Source of the DNA: Pisolithus tinctorius
Lineage: Eukaryota > Basidiomycota > Agaricomycetes > Boletales > Pisolithaceae
DNA length: 64,000 nt
NCBI GenBank assembly: GCA_024663395.1
Contig: JANFAH010000011.1
Span: 1,703,804-1,767,803 of the forward strand
Direction of reading: 5' to 3'
Shown: positions 46,569 to 59,600 of the stretch, piece after piece
Layout: every line of letters starts with the position of its first letter
Numbering within the stretch: the first letter of the stretch is position 1
Made by a program: the position numbers and the translations under genes
The notes under the pieces: generated by a model
What the model saw: only the letters and a program-made list of their open reading frames with translations
Databases searched by the model: none
What the model was told of the DNA's origin: nothing

Positions 46569-48107
46569 GGCTGTGACTCGCCTTGTACATTAACGTAAAT
46601 ACTGAATCCACCCCCCGTATCTCTTCCAGAATCATGGCCGATGCAGAGGCAGGTACCTCAAAATATCAGCTGCTCCTAGATGAGTGGGCACATGAACAGA
46701 GAGTACCAGGTGCTATGCATGAAGAACAAACCAGAACTTGAAACATGCCATTCTGTGGAGTGGTATTGGAGCATTTGGTCATCAGTACCGGCCTTATTCC
46801 TTGTTATGCCATTACTTATGTTATCATGTTGCCTAAATGACTTGACCAAATAGCACACATTAGGATTGCCATATATTTAGTATGGCTTGTGTGTGCCACA
46901 TAGTCAATGTTTTCCAAGACAGTGGCAATCATGCCATCTCAGTACAAGTGGCCTTCAGAACATCTGCTGGAATGACAGGCTATAAAACCACCATACAAGC
47001 ACACACCATTTTGGTGCATCTTTAGGGTTGGATCAGCATCTCTACCCAGACATTGCATCCTATGCATACTGTATATATGTTTAGCAAAATCATTGCAGCA
47101 GATTATAATGTCACCCCTAATCTGTCTTTGGGCATATGTAAATTATATGATAATTGTCAACTTGTGGGCATACAGTACAAATAATATGTGCCTTTAGCTA
47201 GAGTTCTTACATTGGTGCGTCTCTGGGAACCCTTGAGCATTTCAACACATTTATTATGCATTTACACATTTTGCATATATGTTTGCCATGTAAGTAGCAG
47301 TGGTTGACCAGATTTCTCAATTTTTATACTTGTCTACAATCACATTATATTGCATTGGCCACCCTGCAGGCATACAGTGTAATGAATATGGATATTTGGA
47401 CTACAGCATCAATTTGATGCACCACTAGGACTTTCTGAGCATCTCAACCCATAAATCATATATCATGCATTTGACATGTATATTCCATGGCACTGGCTTA
47501 CCAGGTTTCCACATGTCTCTGCCTACCTACATTTGAAGGATAGCTAGTAGTGAACAAGCTACAGTATGAGGGATTGAGAAAAAATTGAAGTATCTCTATG
47601 TACACATTACATGATTATGTAAGCAGACTCAATGCTGCTACCAGCCAGGTGCATGCCTACAACTGGAAGGCAAACCACCAAACACCTTATAGTGCTGTAG
47701 AGGACTCCTTCTGAACACCTTCAAGTTACAGAGACTGAAGGCTTGGACATCATTCTGACCCAAACAGCATGTAAGCCTCTTCATTTGATCAATGGCCAGT
47801 CATCATTACTGGCCTTATACCCTGATATTCCTTGATTTTCCATTGGCTATACTTGGGTTCACCATTGTGAGGGCTTTATATAACATTGCAAATCTGTATC
47901 CATGTATACCACTGGACCTGATGATGGCTTTGAGGTTATGAGTATGCTGGCATATGTAATAGTATTTCATTGATTCATCAATCATATCAAAGAAAGTAGT
48001 TCCACTATAAATATACTATCCTTTGCAACTCCATGCTCCTCCACTATACCCCATAGTGATGTCTGTACATGAGTATAGTAAGCAGAACTCACATGAACAT
48101 GGCACAC
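46569..48107. other. AT-rich intergenic DNA, no gene seen
   Basis: Short open frames only, strong CpG depletion, no tandem repeat or transposon motif recognised. Confidence 0.5.
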
Positions 48108-48235
48108 ATGCTTAGTCAGCAATGTGGCTGCTCAGTGCCAAGTCCAGAGGCACAGAATGAAAATGCAAAACAAAAAGAAAAGAAAGAACTTGGACTTCTC
48201 ATAGGTGAAGACCTTGTTATCCCTACATCCAAGGG
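48108..48235 (+). repeat. Dispersed repeat, copy 1
   Basis: ATGCTTAGTCAGCAATGTGG, GCACAGAATGAAAATGC and CAAAAAGAAAAGAAA match the copy at 50424-50560 over about 125 bases. Confidence 0.7.
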
Positions 48236-48459
48236 GGTTTAGATCACAACTGTCCTCAGCCATCCTCTCTCCTTGTGCAGACATCCTTGGCTTCACAAAC
48301 ACACCCTTCACCCCTCAACTCCCCACTCCTGAACATGCCACCTGTCCTCACTAACACTCTCTTGACCCTATGCATGTCCTTGACTTTGCAATGTACCCTT
48401 TGCACTCAACCAACAACTGTCTAAGGCACAACTCCTTCCTCTTGCAAAACACACTGCTG

Positions 48460-48463
<4 letters not shown>

Positions 48464-48499
<36 letters not shown>
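48464..48499. repeat. (CA)18 microsatellite
   Basis: 36 bases of uninterrupted CA dinucleotides. Confidence 0.95.
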
Positions 48500-48502
<3 letters not shown>

Positions 48503-50423
48503 TCATGAACCATGCTATCACCCTTCCTAATGTACCCCTGACCATGACCATGCACAAACACCCAGCCACCTTTTTCACCTTGAACACATGACCTCAACCT
48601 CCCACAACCACCAAGACAACCTTTGAGCTGGACAATGATGGAGGTAACTCTGGACAAGTAAGCAAGTTGGTGATGAATCAAGTATGAAGCAAGGGGGGGA
48701 GTTCACCTTTCAAAATGCAGTACATGGTGCAAAATGGTGACAGGGTACTAGCACAGTGCAGTGCTGGCACACTGGGCATTGGCCTTTTATGAAGTAAGCT
48801 GAAAGACTAATAGTGTCAATTGGAGGTCTACTATGTGTCTATAGGCTCTGCAATAAAAGCGATGCAAATGCAACACTCCCAAGCATCTTTGACACCCTCT
48901 GTGCTCCAGGTCACCCAATACTCCACCCTTTTTGGGCAAATCACTTCTCCTGCCATCGCATGACCACTAGACACTCCCCTTGGCGATTGTGATGAAGTTC
49001 CAACACTTGCAACTGCTTTCAGGCCACCTGCACATGCTCACTTGTGCTCTTCAGGCCTGCACTATCAGTTATGTAAGCATGTTTCTGTCACTCTCACTGT
49101 ATTCTTGTTCACATCCCTTTGGACCACTTGTGCTTCCTTGCACTTCCCTTGCTATAGCCACTCCTTTGGTTGCTGATGCCAAACTGGCCTAATGGCCATT
49201 ATTACATTGATCTCAACTAATTACCATCCTTTCTTGTTGCTCTTTTCACTTTTGATGTCGCTTACTTCATAGTTACATACTCTGCATGTAGCTACACTTA
49301 TACCTGTCTTCATCAACAGGAAAAATAACAATTTTGAAGCCCCCAGGTTAGAGACAGAGAGAGCAAGCAGAATAATGATGTTGAGATGACCCCTTTCCTT
49401 TTCCCTGCCTAGCACTGAGTTGCAGGAATATTTCCAACACTTTTCTAGCCTGGCTCAAGGCCTGTGTGCCCCTTAATCCACTGTGCTTTTAATTTACAGG
49501 TTGAGCAACATGCACAACTTGGTTGCATTTGTTCCCTATCACCCTCCTACTGCTAGAGCAACTCCACTTGGGTCAAACTCACCCCTTCAGATTGCCTATC
49601 CCTAGGCTGGAGCCTACATCCCCTTACTAGGTAGCAGATACCTGCTCCACACAACATCATGGTGTCTCTGTATGATATCCAACATGGAGATGGCATCTCC
49701 TCTTGCCAGGTGTTTTCCAATTTGCATGCAAGTTCATAGAGTCACTTTGAACTCTTCTCTTCTGGCATTTTGTGGGTGTTGTACTTGTCATGCTGTATAT
49801 TGATGCATTCCTTCTTCAATGTCATTGGCTACTCTAGAATAACACAACCATAAGTAAAAAGTCATGAAACAAGAACAAGAACTTGGGCTGTTGGGCTCTA
49901 AGGGCCTAAACACATCCAGGGCAGCCAGGAAAGTAGTTCTGCCTTCATGTCTGAGTCTTCTGGGTAGTTTCTTTCCATGGGATCTTGCAAGACCTTACCA
50001 TTGGTGTATTTCCTGAGTGCAATGAGTGATTGCAATACCCAGTGAGTAAGCTGCAGTTCAAGCTTGGACATCATTTGCTCAATAAAAGCAATGTTACCTT
50101 TGATTTTGGCTGCCAGTGGGAGGGTCTTCTCCTTGTACATTGTTGTAGATTCTCATGTCATAACAGCTCAGGTGTTGGTCATACTTCATTGCAAACAGCT
50201 GTTTCCCCTAGAATAATGTAGTTGTAAGTAAAATGTTCTAAAACAAAACAAACCTTTGAGCTCTTGAGCTCAGCATCTGCACCTGTCATGCCTCATCTCC
50301 ATTGAATTACAATTCTTGACTCTCACAGCCTGTGATTGACATCCAGTTTTGTCATTGTTGTTTGCACTTGTTCACTCCAGTCATCCTTTGAGTGTAGTGA
50401 TCTTGCTTAGTTGAATTATAAGC
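48500..50423. other. Intergenic, no gene seen
   Basis: No frame above ~80 codons, no motif or repeat recognised apart from the flanking dispersed repeat copies. Confidence 0.5.
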
Positions 50424-50560
50424 ATGCTTAGTTAGCAATGTGGCTGCTCAATGCTAAGTCCAGAGGCAGAGAACAAAAATGCAAAACAAAAAGAAAAGAA
50501 AAGAAGGGGGCAACTTGGACATATTGTAGGTGCAGACCTTGTCTTCCCTACATCAGATCA
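50424..50560 (+). repeat. Dispersed repeat, copy 2
   Basis: Second copy of the repeat at 48108-48235 (ATGCTTAGTTAGCAATGTGG ... CAGACCTTGTC). Flanks differ between the copies. Confidence 0.7.
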
Positions 50561-51170
50561 CCTGATCCTGAGTTATATGCAAAAGTGGCTCAGACTACTG
50601 CTGCACAGAATTGGACACCTAAGTTGTCCCCAGAGAGAGATCAGCTGGTGGAATGTACAGCAGGAAAAGTGAGAGAAATGGTGCAGGGACATGCAAGATA
50701 CAACCCTAAATCTTCAAGGGCAGGGAGAGGTGAATTTCTCAAATGGCAATGGCTGGGGCAATCAACAGAGTTCATGGAGATGGTAGAACATATCTAGACA
50801 GACATACAACACATCATTTGAAAGCTCTCATAGACTAGTATCTCATCCCTGAGAAGTGAGAGCCCTGGTGGTGAGATGGGTGAGACACAGCACAGATTAG
50901 TCATGAGGGGGAGGAGACTGTTAATTATTGATGGGCACTCAAAACAAAATGAAACCAGGAGAGATGGAGAAGGAAAGCAAGACAAACCCAGCACAAAAGG
51001 AGTGAGAAGGAATCCCATCAGGAAAAGGGGACTTTGCTATAGGTGGTTTTTTGGCTTTTTATTCACTTCAGTCAACCCCCCTCAGAGACCTATTAGGTCT
51101 GGAGATGTTGATATAAGTATTAACCTAATAGGTGTCATTTTGGTGGGAATTCCCAACTTTTGGGGATTCT
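50561..51170. other. Intergenic, no gene seen
   Basis: A plus frame (50438-50797, 119 codons) overlaps the dispersed repeat and has no recognisable domain. Nothing else is supported. Confidence 0.4.
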
Positions 51171-51174
51171 CCAC

Positions 51175-51430
51175 CACCATTCCTGGAGATTCTCCATTGC
51201 CTAGCTGGAGATTCTCCATTGCCTAGCTGGAGATTCTCCAGAGCAGCAATTTAAAAGGGATGGAGAAAATGTTTTCTCCATAATATATATATATTATACA
51301 TCAAATGACAGGGTAGCTGGGGTCCAAATTGGACTTTCTCCAGGCTAAATAGACCCCCTTTCCAGGTTGATCCTGGGCTTTCCCCAGGCTAAATAGACCT
51401 GCTTTCCAGGTTGAACCTGGGATTTCCCCA
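51175..51430. repeat. Short tandem repeats (about 22 bp x3 and about 58 bp x2)
   Basis: GGAGATTCTCCATTGCCTAG is repeated head to tail at 51185-51240. A second unit with TTTCCAGGTTGA(T/A)CCTGGG and CCCCAGGCTAAATAGACC is doubled at 51335-51430. GGAGATTCTCC (near-palindromic) links this block to the 21-bp array that follows. Confidence 0.75.
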
Positions 51431-51839
51431 GGATCATCTGGGTGTTAACTCTCAGGAAACATCCCCCTGACCAAACACTCCACTCATCCTTATGCACTCA
51501 AACTAACCTACCCTGTGCTTTAGCTCACCCTGCCCTTCATGCTGCTCCAACAAGATGATGGAGGACAGTTTGGACACCAACCAGCTCCCATGATGAAGTC
51601 AACAAATATACCATTGAAAAAACCCTGTGATTTTCAGAAGTTGGGACACTACCATCACCTCTTTGTCACCAGGAAAATCACACAGGTGTGAGATGATGGA
51701 GACAAGGAACATGAAGCAGAGAGTATTGTTCTATGAACAAATGAACTGTTGAGTGGCTCAAACACTAACAACACCACAAGGTATATCAGCAGTTGGGTGT
51801 AAAGGACAGAGAAGGTGATCCTCTAAGTGCATACTCCAT

Positions 51840-52510
51840 GTCCTGCTGGGGATTGAGTCTATGTCATGTTGGGGATTCTCCTTGTCAAGTGTGGGGATTC
51901 TCCATGTCATGTTGGAGATTACCCATGGCCTGTGGGGGTTCTCCATGTCAACTGTGGGGATTCTCCATGACCTGTGGAGATTCTCCATGTCAAGTGTGGG
52001 GATTCTCCATGACCTGTGGAGATTCTCCATGACCCACTGGGGATTCTCCATGTCAAGGATGGGGGTTCTCCATGCCATGTTGGGGATTCTCCATGGCCCA
52101 CTGGGGATTCTCCAAGTCATGTTGGAGATTCCCCATGTCAAGGATGGGGATTCTCCATGCCATGTTGGGGATTCTCCATGGCCCACTGGGGATTCTCCAT
52201 GCCATGTTGGACATTCTCTGTGGCCTACTGGGGATTCTCCATGCCATGTTGGGGATTCTCCATGGCCCACTGGGGATTCTCCATGCCATGTTGGGGATTC
52301 TCCATGGCCCACTGGGGATTCTCCATGCCATGTTGGAGATTCTCCATATCAAAGGTAGGGATTCTCCATGGCCCACTGGTGATTCTCTATGTCAAGGGTG
52401 GAGATTCTCCATGTCATGTTGGGGATTCTACATGGTCTAGCTGGGCATTCTCCATGGCCCACTAGGGATTCTCCATGTCAAGTTGGAGATTTTCCATCCT
52501 TGACATGGCA
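51840..52510. repeat. 21-bp minisatellite, about 30 copies
   Basis: Units of the form GGGGATTCTCCATG followed by GCCCACT, CCATGTT, TCAAGTGT or ACCTGT alternate for 670 bases; a 42-bp double unit dominates at 52140-52330. Because 21 is divisible by three and the unit has no stop in several frames, open frames of 100-180 codons appear on both strands (for example GHGESPTWHGESPVGHGESP). They are products of the repeat. Confidence 0.92.
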
Positions 52511-52659
52511 GATCCCTACCCTTGACATCAATCACCTAGCACACCATAAGCCTTCTGGGCATCCCTGGATGCCACAAGTGCCCACCTTGATATGGTACAT
52601 GCAGTACAACAACGTCAAGACAAGCATGCAAGGAGTGTCATACATATAATTAATGATCA

Positions 52660-53840
52660 TCACAGGTGTGCCTGCAGGTGTAGGAGGTCCAACCTTTCCT
52701 GCTGAGTTCATCATCACCCAGTACAGCCAGCAGCTTCTACATGAGTTGGTGGACTTTGTTGACAATGTGTCCTGGTTCAAGGTTGCTAGGCTTGCAGTGC
52801 TCAATGTGGAAGATCTGAACAGCATTGTGAATGATAGTTTACAACTTGACAGGCATGTAGTGGGGAGTAATCAATACCAATCTGCAGAACTCCAGCATGG
52901 AAGCCACCCTTCTTGCCTGTAACATCAACACAGTACTTGTGCTTGAACTCCCTGCACAATGAGGTAATGTCCAATGGTGGAAGCTGAATGGTATACACTT
53001 TCCTTCCACTCTGCTGCCCAACACAGACAGACATCTGTGAGACATTGATATATGAACATTTTGATCCTGCAGTAACCATCTGCTTGACATTGTTGTCCTC
53101 CTTCAAGTGCTCCTGCACATATCAACCAGAATGGTCACAATCAAGGTTAAATTCACACTCAACCATACTTTTGAAGGATTCTAGGATAGTCATGCTAGCC
53201 ATGGCCTTCAAGTGGTTGTGATATGCATCATCAATAATCTCCTGGACCCTCTGCTTCCTTTCTGCAATTTTCTTTGGTGATGAAGCTTGTCACTTTCAGT
53301 CCAGCAATAGATCACCATTGCTGATACTGAAACCATTATGGAAAAGTCAGTAGTTGATGACCATTTGTATACCAGTGAAGACCTGACACATGACAGGACC
53401 TTTCTTGCAGAAGACAATATATATCAGACTGCCCTGGGTCACACCAACCATCTCTTTGTACATGAACTGGATGAGGTCACCCAATGGATCATGCATCACA
53501 CTGCCATAGTAGACCATGACATCCTCCAGCACCTTGATGAGACATCATTTGATATAGCCTGTCTCCACCATTGACAACAGTATCAATGAGAGCTTCTTGA
53601 CCAACCATAGCATGGAAACAGAACTCCTGCAGGGTCAGCACACACAGGTATGGTTCTCCATCAATCCACTCACCTCTGAACTGAAGTCATCCTTGGTAAA
53701 GTGAGGTAACATCCAATGGTGGAAGCTAAATGGTATAGACTTTCCTCCTACAACTCTGCCACCTGACACAGGTGGATATCTGTCAGACATTGATATATGA
53801 ACCTTTGGGTTCTGCAGTGACCATTCACAAGCAAGGTCAA
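52660..53840 (-). pseudogene. Fragments of the RNA polymerase II largest subunit gene
   Basis: The minus strand reads a decayed RPB1: [77 protein letters not shown], later [18 protein letters not shown] and, in another frame, [20 protein letters not shown] with HIVNKVHQLM. A separate piece to the right (53.8-53.4 kb) covers the segment between: LPHFTKDDFSSE, EALIDT, VETGYI and VLEDVMVYYGSVMHDPLGDL. The order is rearranged: the [11 protein letters not shown] region occurs twice (52.96-53.08 and 53.70-53.83 kb) and the first copy lacks the middle part. Stops and frame changes rule out function. It is a duplicated or captured copy, probably carried to the subtelomere. Confidence 0.75.
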
Positions 53841-54600
53841 GTCAGTTTATGCTCAATTGTAAAGTTACAAAATTATGTCTTGCCTACTAAACCTAGTGCA
53901 TGTTTTGATTTGTGTGCATCACCAAGTTTTCAATCATAGGGAATGAGTAGGCACACTGCAAAGTCCCCAGACATAGCATGCAGTGGGGGAGAAATGAAAT
54001 GTGGACAACAGCTTTTAAGAAATTGGTAAAGCCAGGAGTTGAGAACAGGATGGCTTCATCATCAACCTTTGCTTCTGAATGAGCCTTCAACTCCAAAGCA
54101 TCCTGAGAACAAGTGACTTTCAAGGTCAGTAATAGGGGGGAACTGCTCAGTGCCCATCTCAGCCAGGTAGCCAAGCTGAAGGCATGTGCATCATGTTCAT
54201 CACTGTGAGACTGCACTAGTACTGGCAAAGAGGACAGCACAAACAAGGGATGTAGTCATGCACATCAGCCCCTCTACAAATCATGAATCATCAGACACCT
54301 CCCAAAAAAACAATGGGCAGGTCAGACCATGCCACAGATATATTGAAACCTATAGGCTACCTCAGTAGGTGTGAAACTACTGAGGGAATAGTGAAGGGAA
54401 TGTATCACTATGTATGCCTCTAAGGTGATTATGTAAGCATGGCTGAAGCGCACCTAAGTCACCACCACACTGGCACTTTATAATCTCCAACAAGATAGGT
54501 GTCACCAGTCCAGCAAAAACACACAGGACAAACCAAATTTCAGACTGGACTTTGAGGCATCCAGCAACACATTATGTAAGGCAACACACTGTAAGATTAT
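53841..54600. other. Intergenic, possibly more pseudogene sequence
   Basis: A minus frame at 53893-54246 (117 codons) has no domain I recognise. It could be further decayed sequence from the same duplication as the RPB1 fragments. Confidence 0.3.
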
Positions 54601-54603
54601 ACA

Positions 54604-54905
54604 GTCTTTGACTCTGTATCTACAGCATTAATGAATGGGAAGTATAAGGGTAGGAAGGGTATCATTGGCAAACACTGGGCCATGTATAGAATTAGTGGGG
54701 ATGAAGTCTTTGACTCTGTATCTACAGTGTTAATGAATGGAAAGTATGAGGGTAGGAAGGGTATCATTGGTGAATGCTGGGCCATGTATAGAGTCAGTGG
54801 GGATGAAGTCTTTGACTCTGTATCTACAGTGTTAACGAATGGAAAGTACGAGGGTAGGAAGGGTATCATTGGCAAGCAACTGGGTCATGCATAGAATCAG
54901 TGGGG
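54604..54905. repeat. 102-bp tandem repeat, three copies
   Basis: GTCTTTGACTCTGTATCTAC starts at 54604, 54706 and 54808; each unit also has AGGGTAGGAAGGGTATCATT and GGGCCATGTATAG. A diverged fourth copy lies at 54980-55062. The unit is divisible by three, which keeps both strands open. Confidence 0.9.
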
Positions 54906-55139
54906 ATGAGATGGTAATTGAAATGCATATGACATACCTCCGCAGCAACAGCCATGTGGGGTGGTGCTCGCTGAAAGGTAAGGATCAGTGTCCATAGTAC
55001 TAATGAATGGGGAGGGGGGTATCATCAATGAGCACTGGGTTATGCATGTAATCAGTGAAGATGGGGGTATGTAACATAGGTGTACATAACGTACCTAATA
55101 ATCTAAACCGTCCGCCCAGTTCCAGTCTCGAAAGCGCCT

Positions 55140-56430
55140 ACTATAAAAGGAAATTCGAAAAAGCGCCTACTATATATGGTAATTGCACAACTCATCGATG
55201 ACTTGTGCAGGCAAAAACATGTAAAAAATCACACAGCCACTGAAAGCTGTGTATAGCCACCGAAAGCGCCTACTATATATGGACGAAAGCTGTGTATAGC
55301 CACAAAAGCGCCTACCATATAAGGAAACAGGTTTTATATAGCACAAGGCAACTACACAACTTATCGATGAGTTGCAATGGCCTGACACCAAAAAAATCAC
55401 ACTGCCACTGAAAGCTGTGTATAGCCACTGAAAGCGCCTACCATATATGGGTGAAAGCTGTGTATAGCCACAAAAGCGCCTACCATATAAGGAAACAGGT
55501 TTTATATAGCACAAGGCAACTACACAACTTATCGATGAGTTGCAATGGCCCGACACCAAAAAAATCACACTGCCACTGAAAGCTGTGTATAGCCACTGAA
55601 AGCGCCTACCATATATGGGTGAAAGCTGTGTATAGCCACAAAAGTGCCTACCATATAAGGAAACAGGTTTTATATAGCACAAGGCAACTACACAACTTAT
55701 CGATGAGTTGCAATGGCCCGACACCAAAAAAATCACACTGCCACTGAAAGCTGTGTATAGCCACTGAAAGCGCCTACCATATATGGGTGAAAGCTCTGTA
55801 TAGCCACAAAAGCGCCTACCATATATAGAAACAAGCTGTGCAATGCCCAAGGCAACTACGCAACTCATCGATGAGTTGCAATGACCTGACACCAAAGAAA
55901 AATCATCCTGCCACCAAAAGCTGTGTATAGCCACTGAAAGCACCTACCATATATGGGTGAAAGCTGTGTATAGCCACAAAAGCGCCTACCATATATAGAA
56001 ACAAGCTGTGCAATGCCCAAGGCAACTACGCAACTCATCGATGAGTTGCAATGACCTGACACCAAAGAAAAATCATCCTGCCACCAAAAGCTGTGTATAG
56101 CCACTGAAAGCACCTACCATATATGGGTGAAAGCTGTGTATAGCCACAAAAGCGCCTACCATATATAGAAACAAGCTGTGCAATGCCCAAGGCAACTACG
56201 CAACTCATCGATGAGTTGCAATGACCTGACACCAAAGAAAAATCATCCTGCCACCAAAAGCTGTGTATAGCCACTGAAAGCGCCTACCATATATGGGTGA
56301 AAGCTGTGTATAGCCACAAAAGCACCTACCATATATAGAAACAAGCTGTGCAATGCCCAAGGCAACTATGCAAATCATCGATGAGTTGCAATGGTCTGAC
56401 CACCAAAAAAAAAATCACACTGCCATTGAA
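55140..56430. repeat. 168-170-bp subtelomeric array upstream of the helicase gene
   Basis: Seven units; the palindrome centres at 55363, 55533, 55701, 55869, 56039, 56209 and 56379 fix the 168-170-bp step. Each unit has GAAAGCTGTGTATAGCCAC twice, GCGCCTACCATATATGG, a related AAAGCGCCTACCATATA and CAACTCATCGATGAGTTG. The minus strand stays open for up to 257 codons because of the repeat. The array ends about 90 bases before a TATA box, so it occupies the upstream control region of the next gene. Confidence 0.93.
55315..56296. promoter_or_regulatory. Nine CArG-type boxes (MADS-box sites) in the upstream array
   Basis: Perfect CC(A/T)6GG sequences: CCATATAAGG at 55315, 55483 and 55651; CCATATATGG at 55441, 55609, 55777, 55947, 56117 and 56287. 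CArG boxes are bound by SRF/Mcm1-type MADS proteins. Four more CCATATAAGG copies lie beyond the gene at 61706, 61758, 61810 and 62057. Binding here is inferred from the sequence only. Confidence 0.5.
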
Positions 56431-56518
56431 AGCTGTGTATAGCTGCTGAAAAAATTACACTGCCATGCAAAGCACCTACCATGTATAGATAACAGCTCTG
56501 CATAGCCACAGATAGCCA

Positions 56519-56528
56519 GTATATATAG
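56519..56528 (+). promoter_or_regulatory. TATA box of the subtelomeric helicase gene
   Basis: GTATATATAG lies about 100 bases before the ATG at 56622, between the end of the array and a C/T-rich leader (TTTCTTTCCTCTTTCCCTCC). Confidence 0.6.
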
Positions 56529-56621
56529 CATCCATTGTGAGAAAGGTATTTCTTTCCTCTTTCCCTCCCTCCATTTTCTTTCTTCTGATCTTTCCCATCA
56601 TCACCATCATCACACAGTAGC

Positions 56622-59600
56622 ATGGCTTACACATGCAGCACCTGTGGAGCAGAGTTTGACAACAAAAATCTACACAACACTCACAACAAAAAATGTGTCA
56701 GAGTATCAACCTTTTCTGCACCTGATGGACAGCAGGTTACAGTACACAGGACAGGCAGTCTATTCTTATGCTACTGTTCTGAGGCATCCTGCCCTAAAGC
56801 AACAGGGTATTCAACCACAGATGCCTTGAAAGCACACATGAAGAGGGCCAAGTCCACTTGGTTAGGCCCAGAAAAAAAGGTAAATCAAAGCATTCAAGAT
56901 TCAATTGCAACTGAAAAAACATGTAGAAACAGAGTGAAATGTCATCCTCATCATATAATACTACTGCCTCTGGCCATTCCAGTGCCATGGCCCCTTCAAC
57001 TAGCACCATGTCTGCACAACTCATCGATGAGTTGTGCAATCAAGGATCAGTAAGTGCTGTTTTGCTAGCTTGACAGTGGTCTTGACACCACAATGCAGGC
57101 CCCAGCTGGGGATATCAACATGCATTCCCCATCAGCAGAGTCTTCAGCCAGCAGCACAGACAGGGTAAGCTCACCCACCTTTGCACAACTCATCAATGAC
57201 TTATGCAAGCCATTGCAGCATGGACATGGATCCATAGCATCTCCCATGTCAGTGCAAGTGGGGTCTCCAGTCCCAGAGTCCATTCAAGACATTTCTTTCA
57301 AAGTAAGATTAATAGAATTTGGCAAGCTCATACTACGAGCCTGATCTCATGGTCACAGTCTTTGCTTGCATCCAAAAAAAACATACAAACCACTCAACCA
57401 GCCCAGTCACAGCTGTCTACTGTGGGTGGCCTCATCTACCACCCATATCTCAGCACACTCTACCTGGCTGTCAACAAAGAATTTCTCTGCCTTGTATGCA
57501 TGAGTTGCAAGATCACCATTCCCAGAACCAATGTGACCAACCACATTGCCACCAATCATTCCATCATGAACGTGGATCAGATCCAGCTCAATGGTGCCTT
57601 GTCAGAAACCAATGTCGCTTCTGTTCTCCCCACAGAAATCAGAGGACCACGAGACATTGTCCAAGGGCTGGCAGTCTGGGATGCATTTTCATGTGACCAC
57701 TGTCCAAAAATCTACACAACAGAGCAGAAAATACAGGACCATCACCAACGAGAACACAAGAATATCACAGCACCACGAGCATGGAGGATGTGCAGAGCTC
57801 AAAGCATGAATGCACAGGGCTATGGCACACATCGTATCCTCTGGGAAGTCAAAGAGCCAGCAGTGGCCAATGCCAAAGACATTTCCACAGGAGCATTGGC
57901 AAACAGCCTCCTAAAGGAATTGGAACAAGACTTCTGCATCCCCCCTCAAGCCAATCAAGACGAGCGCATGATCACTCCATGGCTCATGACAACACGATGG
58001 CATGAATATCTGGCTACTGCTCCACATGAAGTGGAAACCTTGCGAAACCTGGTAGCAATACCCAAGGACAACGATGAGACCTTGCCTGGACTGCGATTGG
58101 CAGTCACTCAGTATTTCAAGCATGCTTTGGACCTTTTGGACACCTCAAATGAGCTGGTCTTGCAGCGATTGAATTCGCCAGACCCAGTCAAAGAGTAAGC
58201 ACCATCATCACATGCATAACTCATCGATGACTTATGCACACACACCCTCACAACAGGGGCATCTCAAATACACCATTGCATAGGCACATGCTAGCAAAGA
58301 CAATGGATGGCTATGTCATCCCAGTGGCTGCTTTGCTGGCCTTTCTCCTTCACAAAGTGCCTAGAAGCGAAGAGCTAGCCAATGCATTGCAGACACTACT
58401 GGAAGGATTGCAGGGCAGGGCCAATCAAGATGTCATTTGCAAATGCATTCATGCAGTGTTGATCAGCACCTGGACCATTACCTGGAAACGAATCACACCT
58501 GGCACCATTGCAGATCCAACCGAAGAGTGTCTTGCACTCCTGACACTGCAGCGAGGGGGCACATTCAAGGAACCCAAGGACATCACCAACACCATTGCCA
58601 AGTTTACATACTGCATGCGCTTGACATTCCTCATGGAGATCCAGAACCGTGCTGCATCCACTGACCCAGAGGTTCAGCACAAAGCATGTGACAGCCTTCA
58701 GCCTTGGTTCACTGAAAAAACACTTTCAACATTTGCTCGTCTTCGCTCCCTCCAACATCGTGCCAGTGCCATCTCCTATGACACTATGGGCCTGCCAAAA
58801 ATTTGGTGGAAGGATACCGAAAACTGGACATCCATGCTCTACAAAGGTGAAGAGATCCAGTTCAGGGATCTGTGTTCCATGTTTGCAGACACAGAGGCAA
58901 GGCTAGTGGAGCTATGGGAACAATGCATCCTCAATGGCACTGCACAACTCATCGATGAGTTGTGCATAGTGGATGACCTCACCAACAGAGAGGTGGGGTA
59001 TTCCTTTGTTGCAGATCCCAGGAACACTGCATTCAAGTGCAAGGGACAACTTGTCCAAGCTGCATTGGCAGGTGAAGGAGGGTTTGTTCACTATGCTACA
59101 GTCTTGGCTGATGGCAAGGTGCAATGGAACAAGAGGGCACTGAGGACATGGCTTCAGGACTATGCAGAGATGGGAGCACTGTTGCTGTTGCGAGCAGAAA
59201 TGCTGAGTGGAGCCCCAGGTCGGGGCACAGAGCTGACTGCCATGACATATCGCAACACAAAGACACGGCCCACCCGTAACCTGGTCATGCTTGGCAACCA
59301 TCTCACCATCCTGTGCCAGTACATGAAGATGACTGCTCTCACTGGACGAGACAAGATGATACCACATGCTCTCGATGGCCTGACCAGCAACATCATGATA
59401 CAAGACTTGGCCCTGGCCCGTCCCTTTGCAAAGATTGCTGCCAAAGTATGCTTCCCAGACAAGCCAGAGATCAGGCAACTCTACCATGACCACCTGTTTG
59501 TCAACTTTGACAGACTGTTTACATCAGAGGACCTTTCAAACATCATGTCCAAATACAGCCTGCCCTGCCTCAAGTTTGCCTTGACCATCAATCCTTGGCG

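Noticed and set aside
51758..52465. Several 100-180-codon ORFs on both strands
   Set aside because: Artefacts of the 21-bp minisatellite.
55170..55943. 257-codon minus-strand ORF
   Set aside because: It lies wholly in the 168-170-bp array and repeats the same phrases (YGRRFCGYTQLSPIYGRR); it reflects absence of stops in the unit and has no independent coding evidence.
55351..56391. CRISPR-like appearance of regularly spaced palindromes
   Set aside because: The spacers are themselves repeated and the context is a eukaryotic subtelomere with introns; no cas genes.
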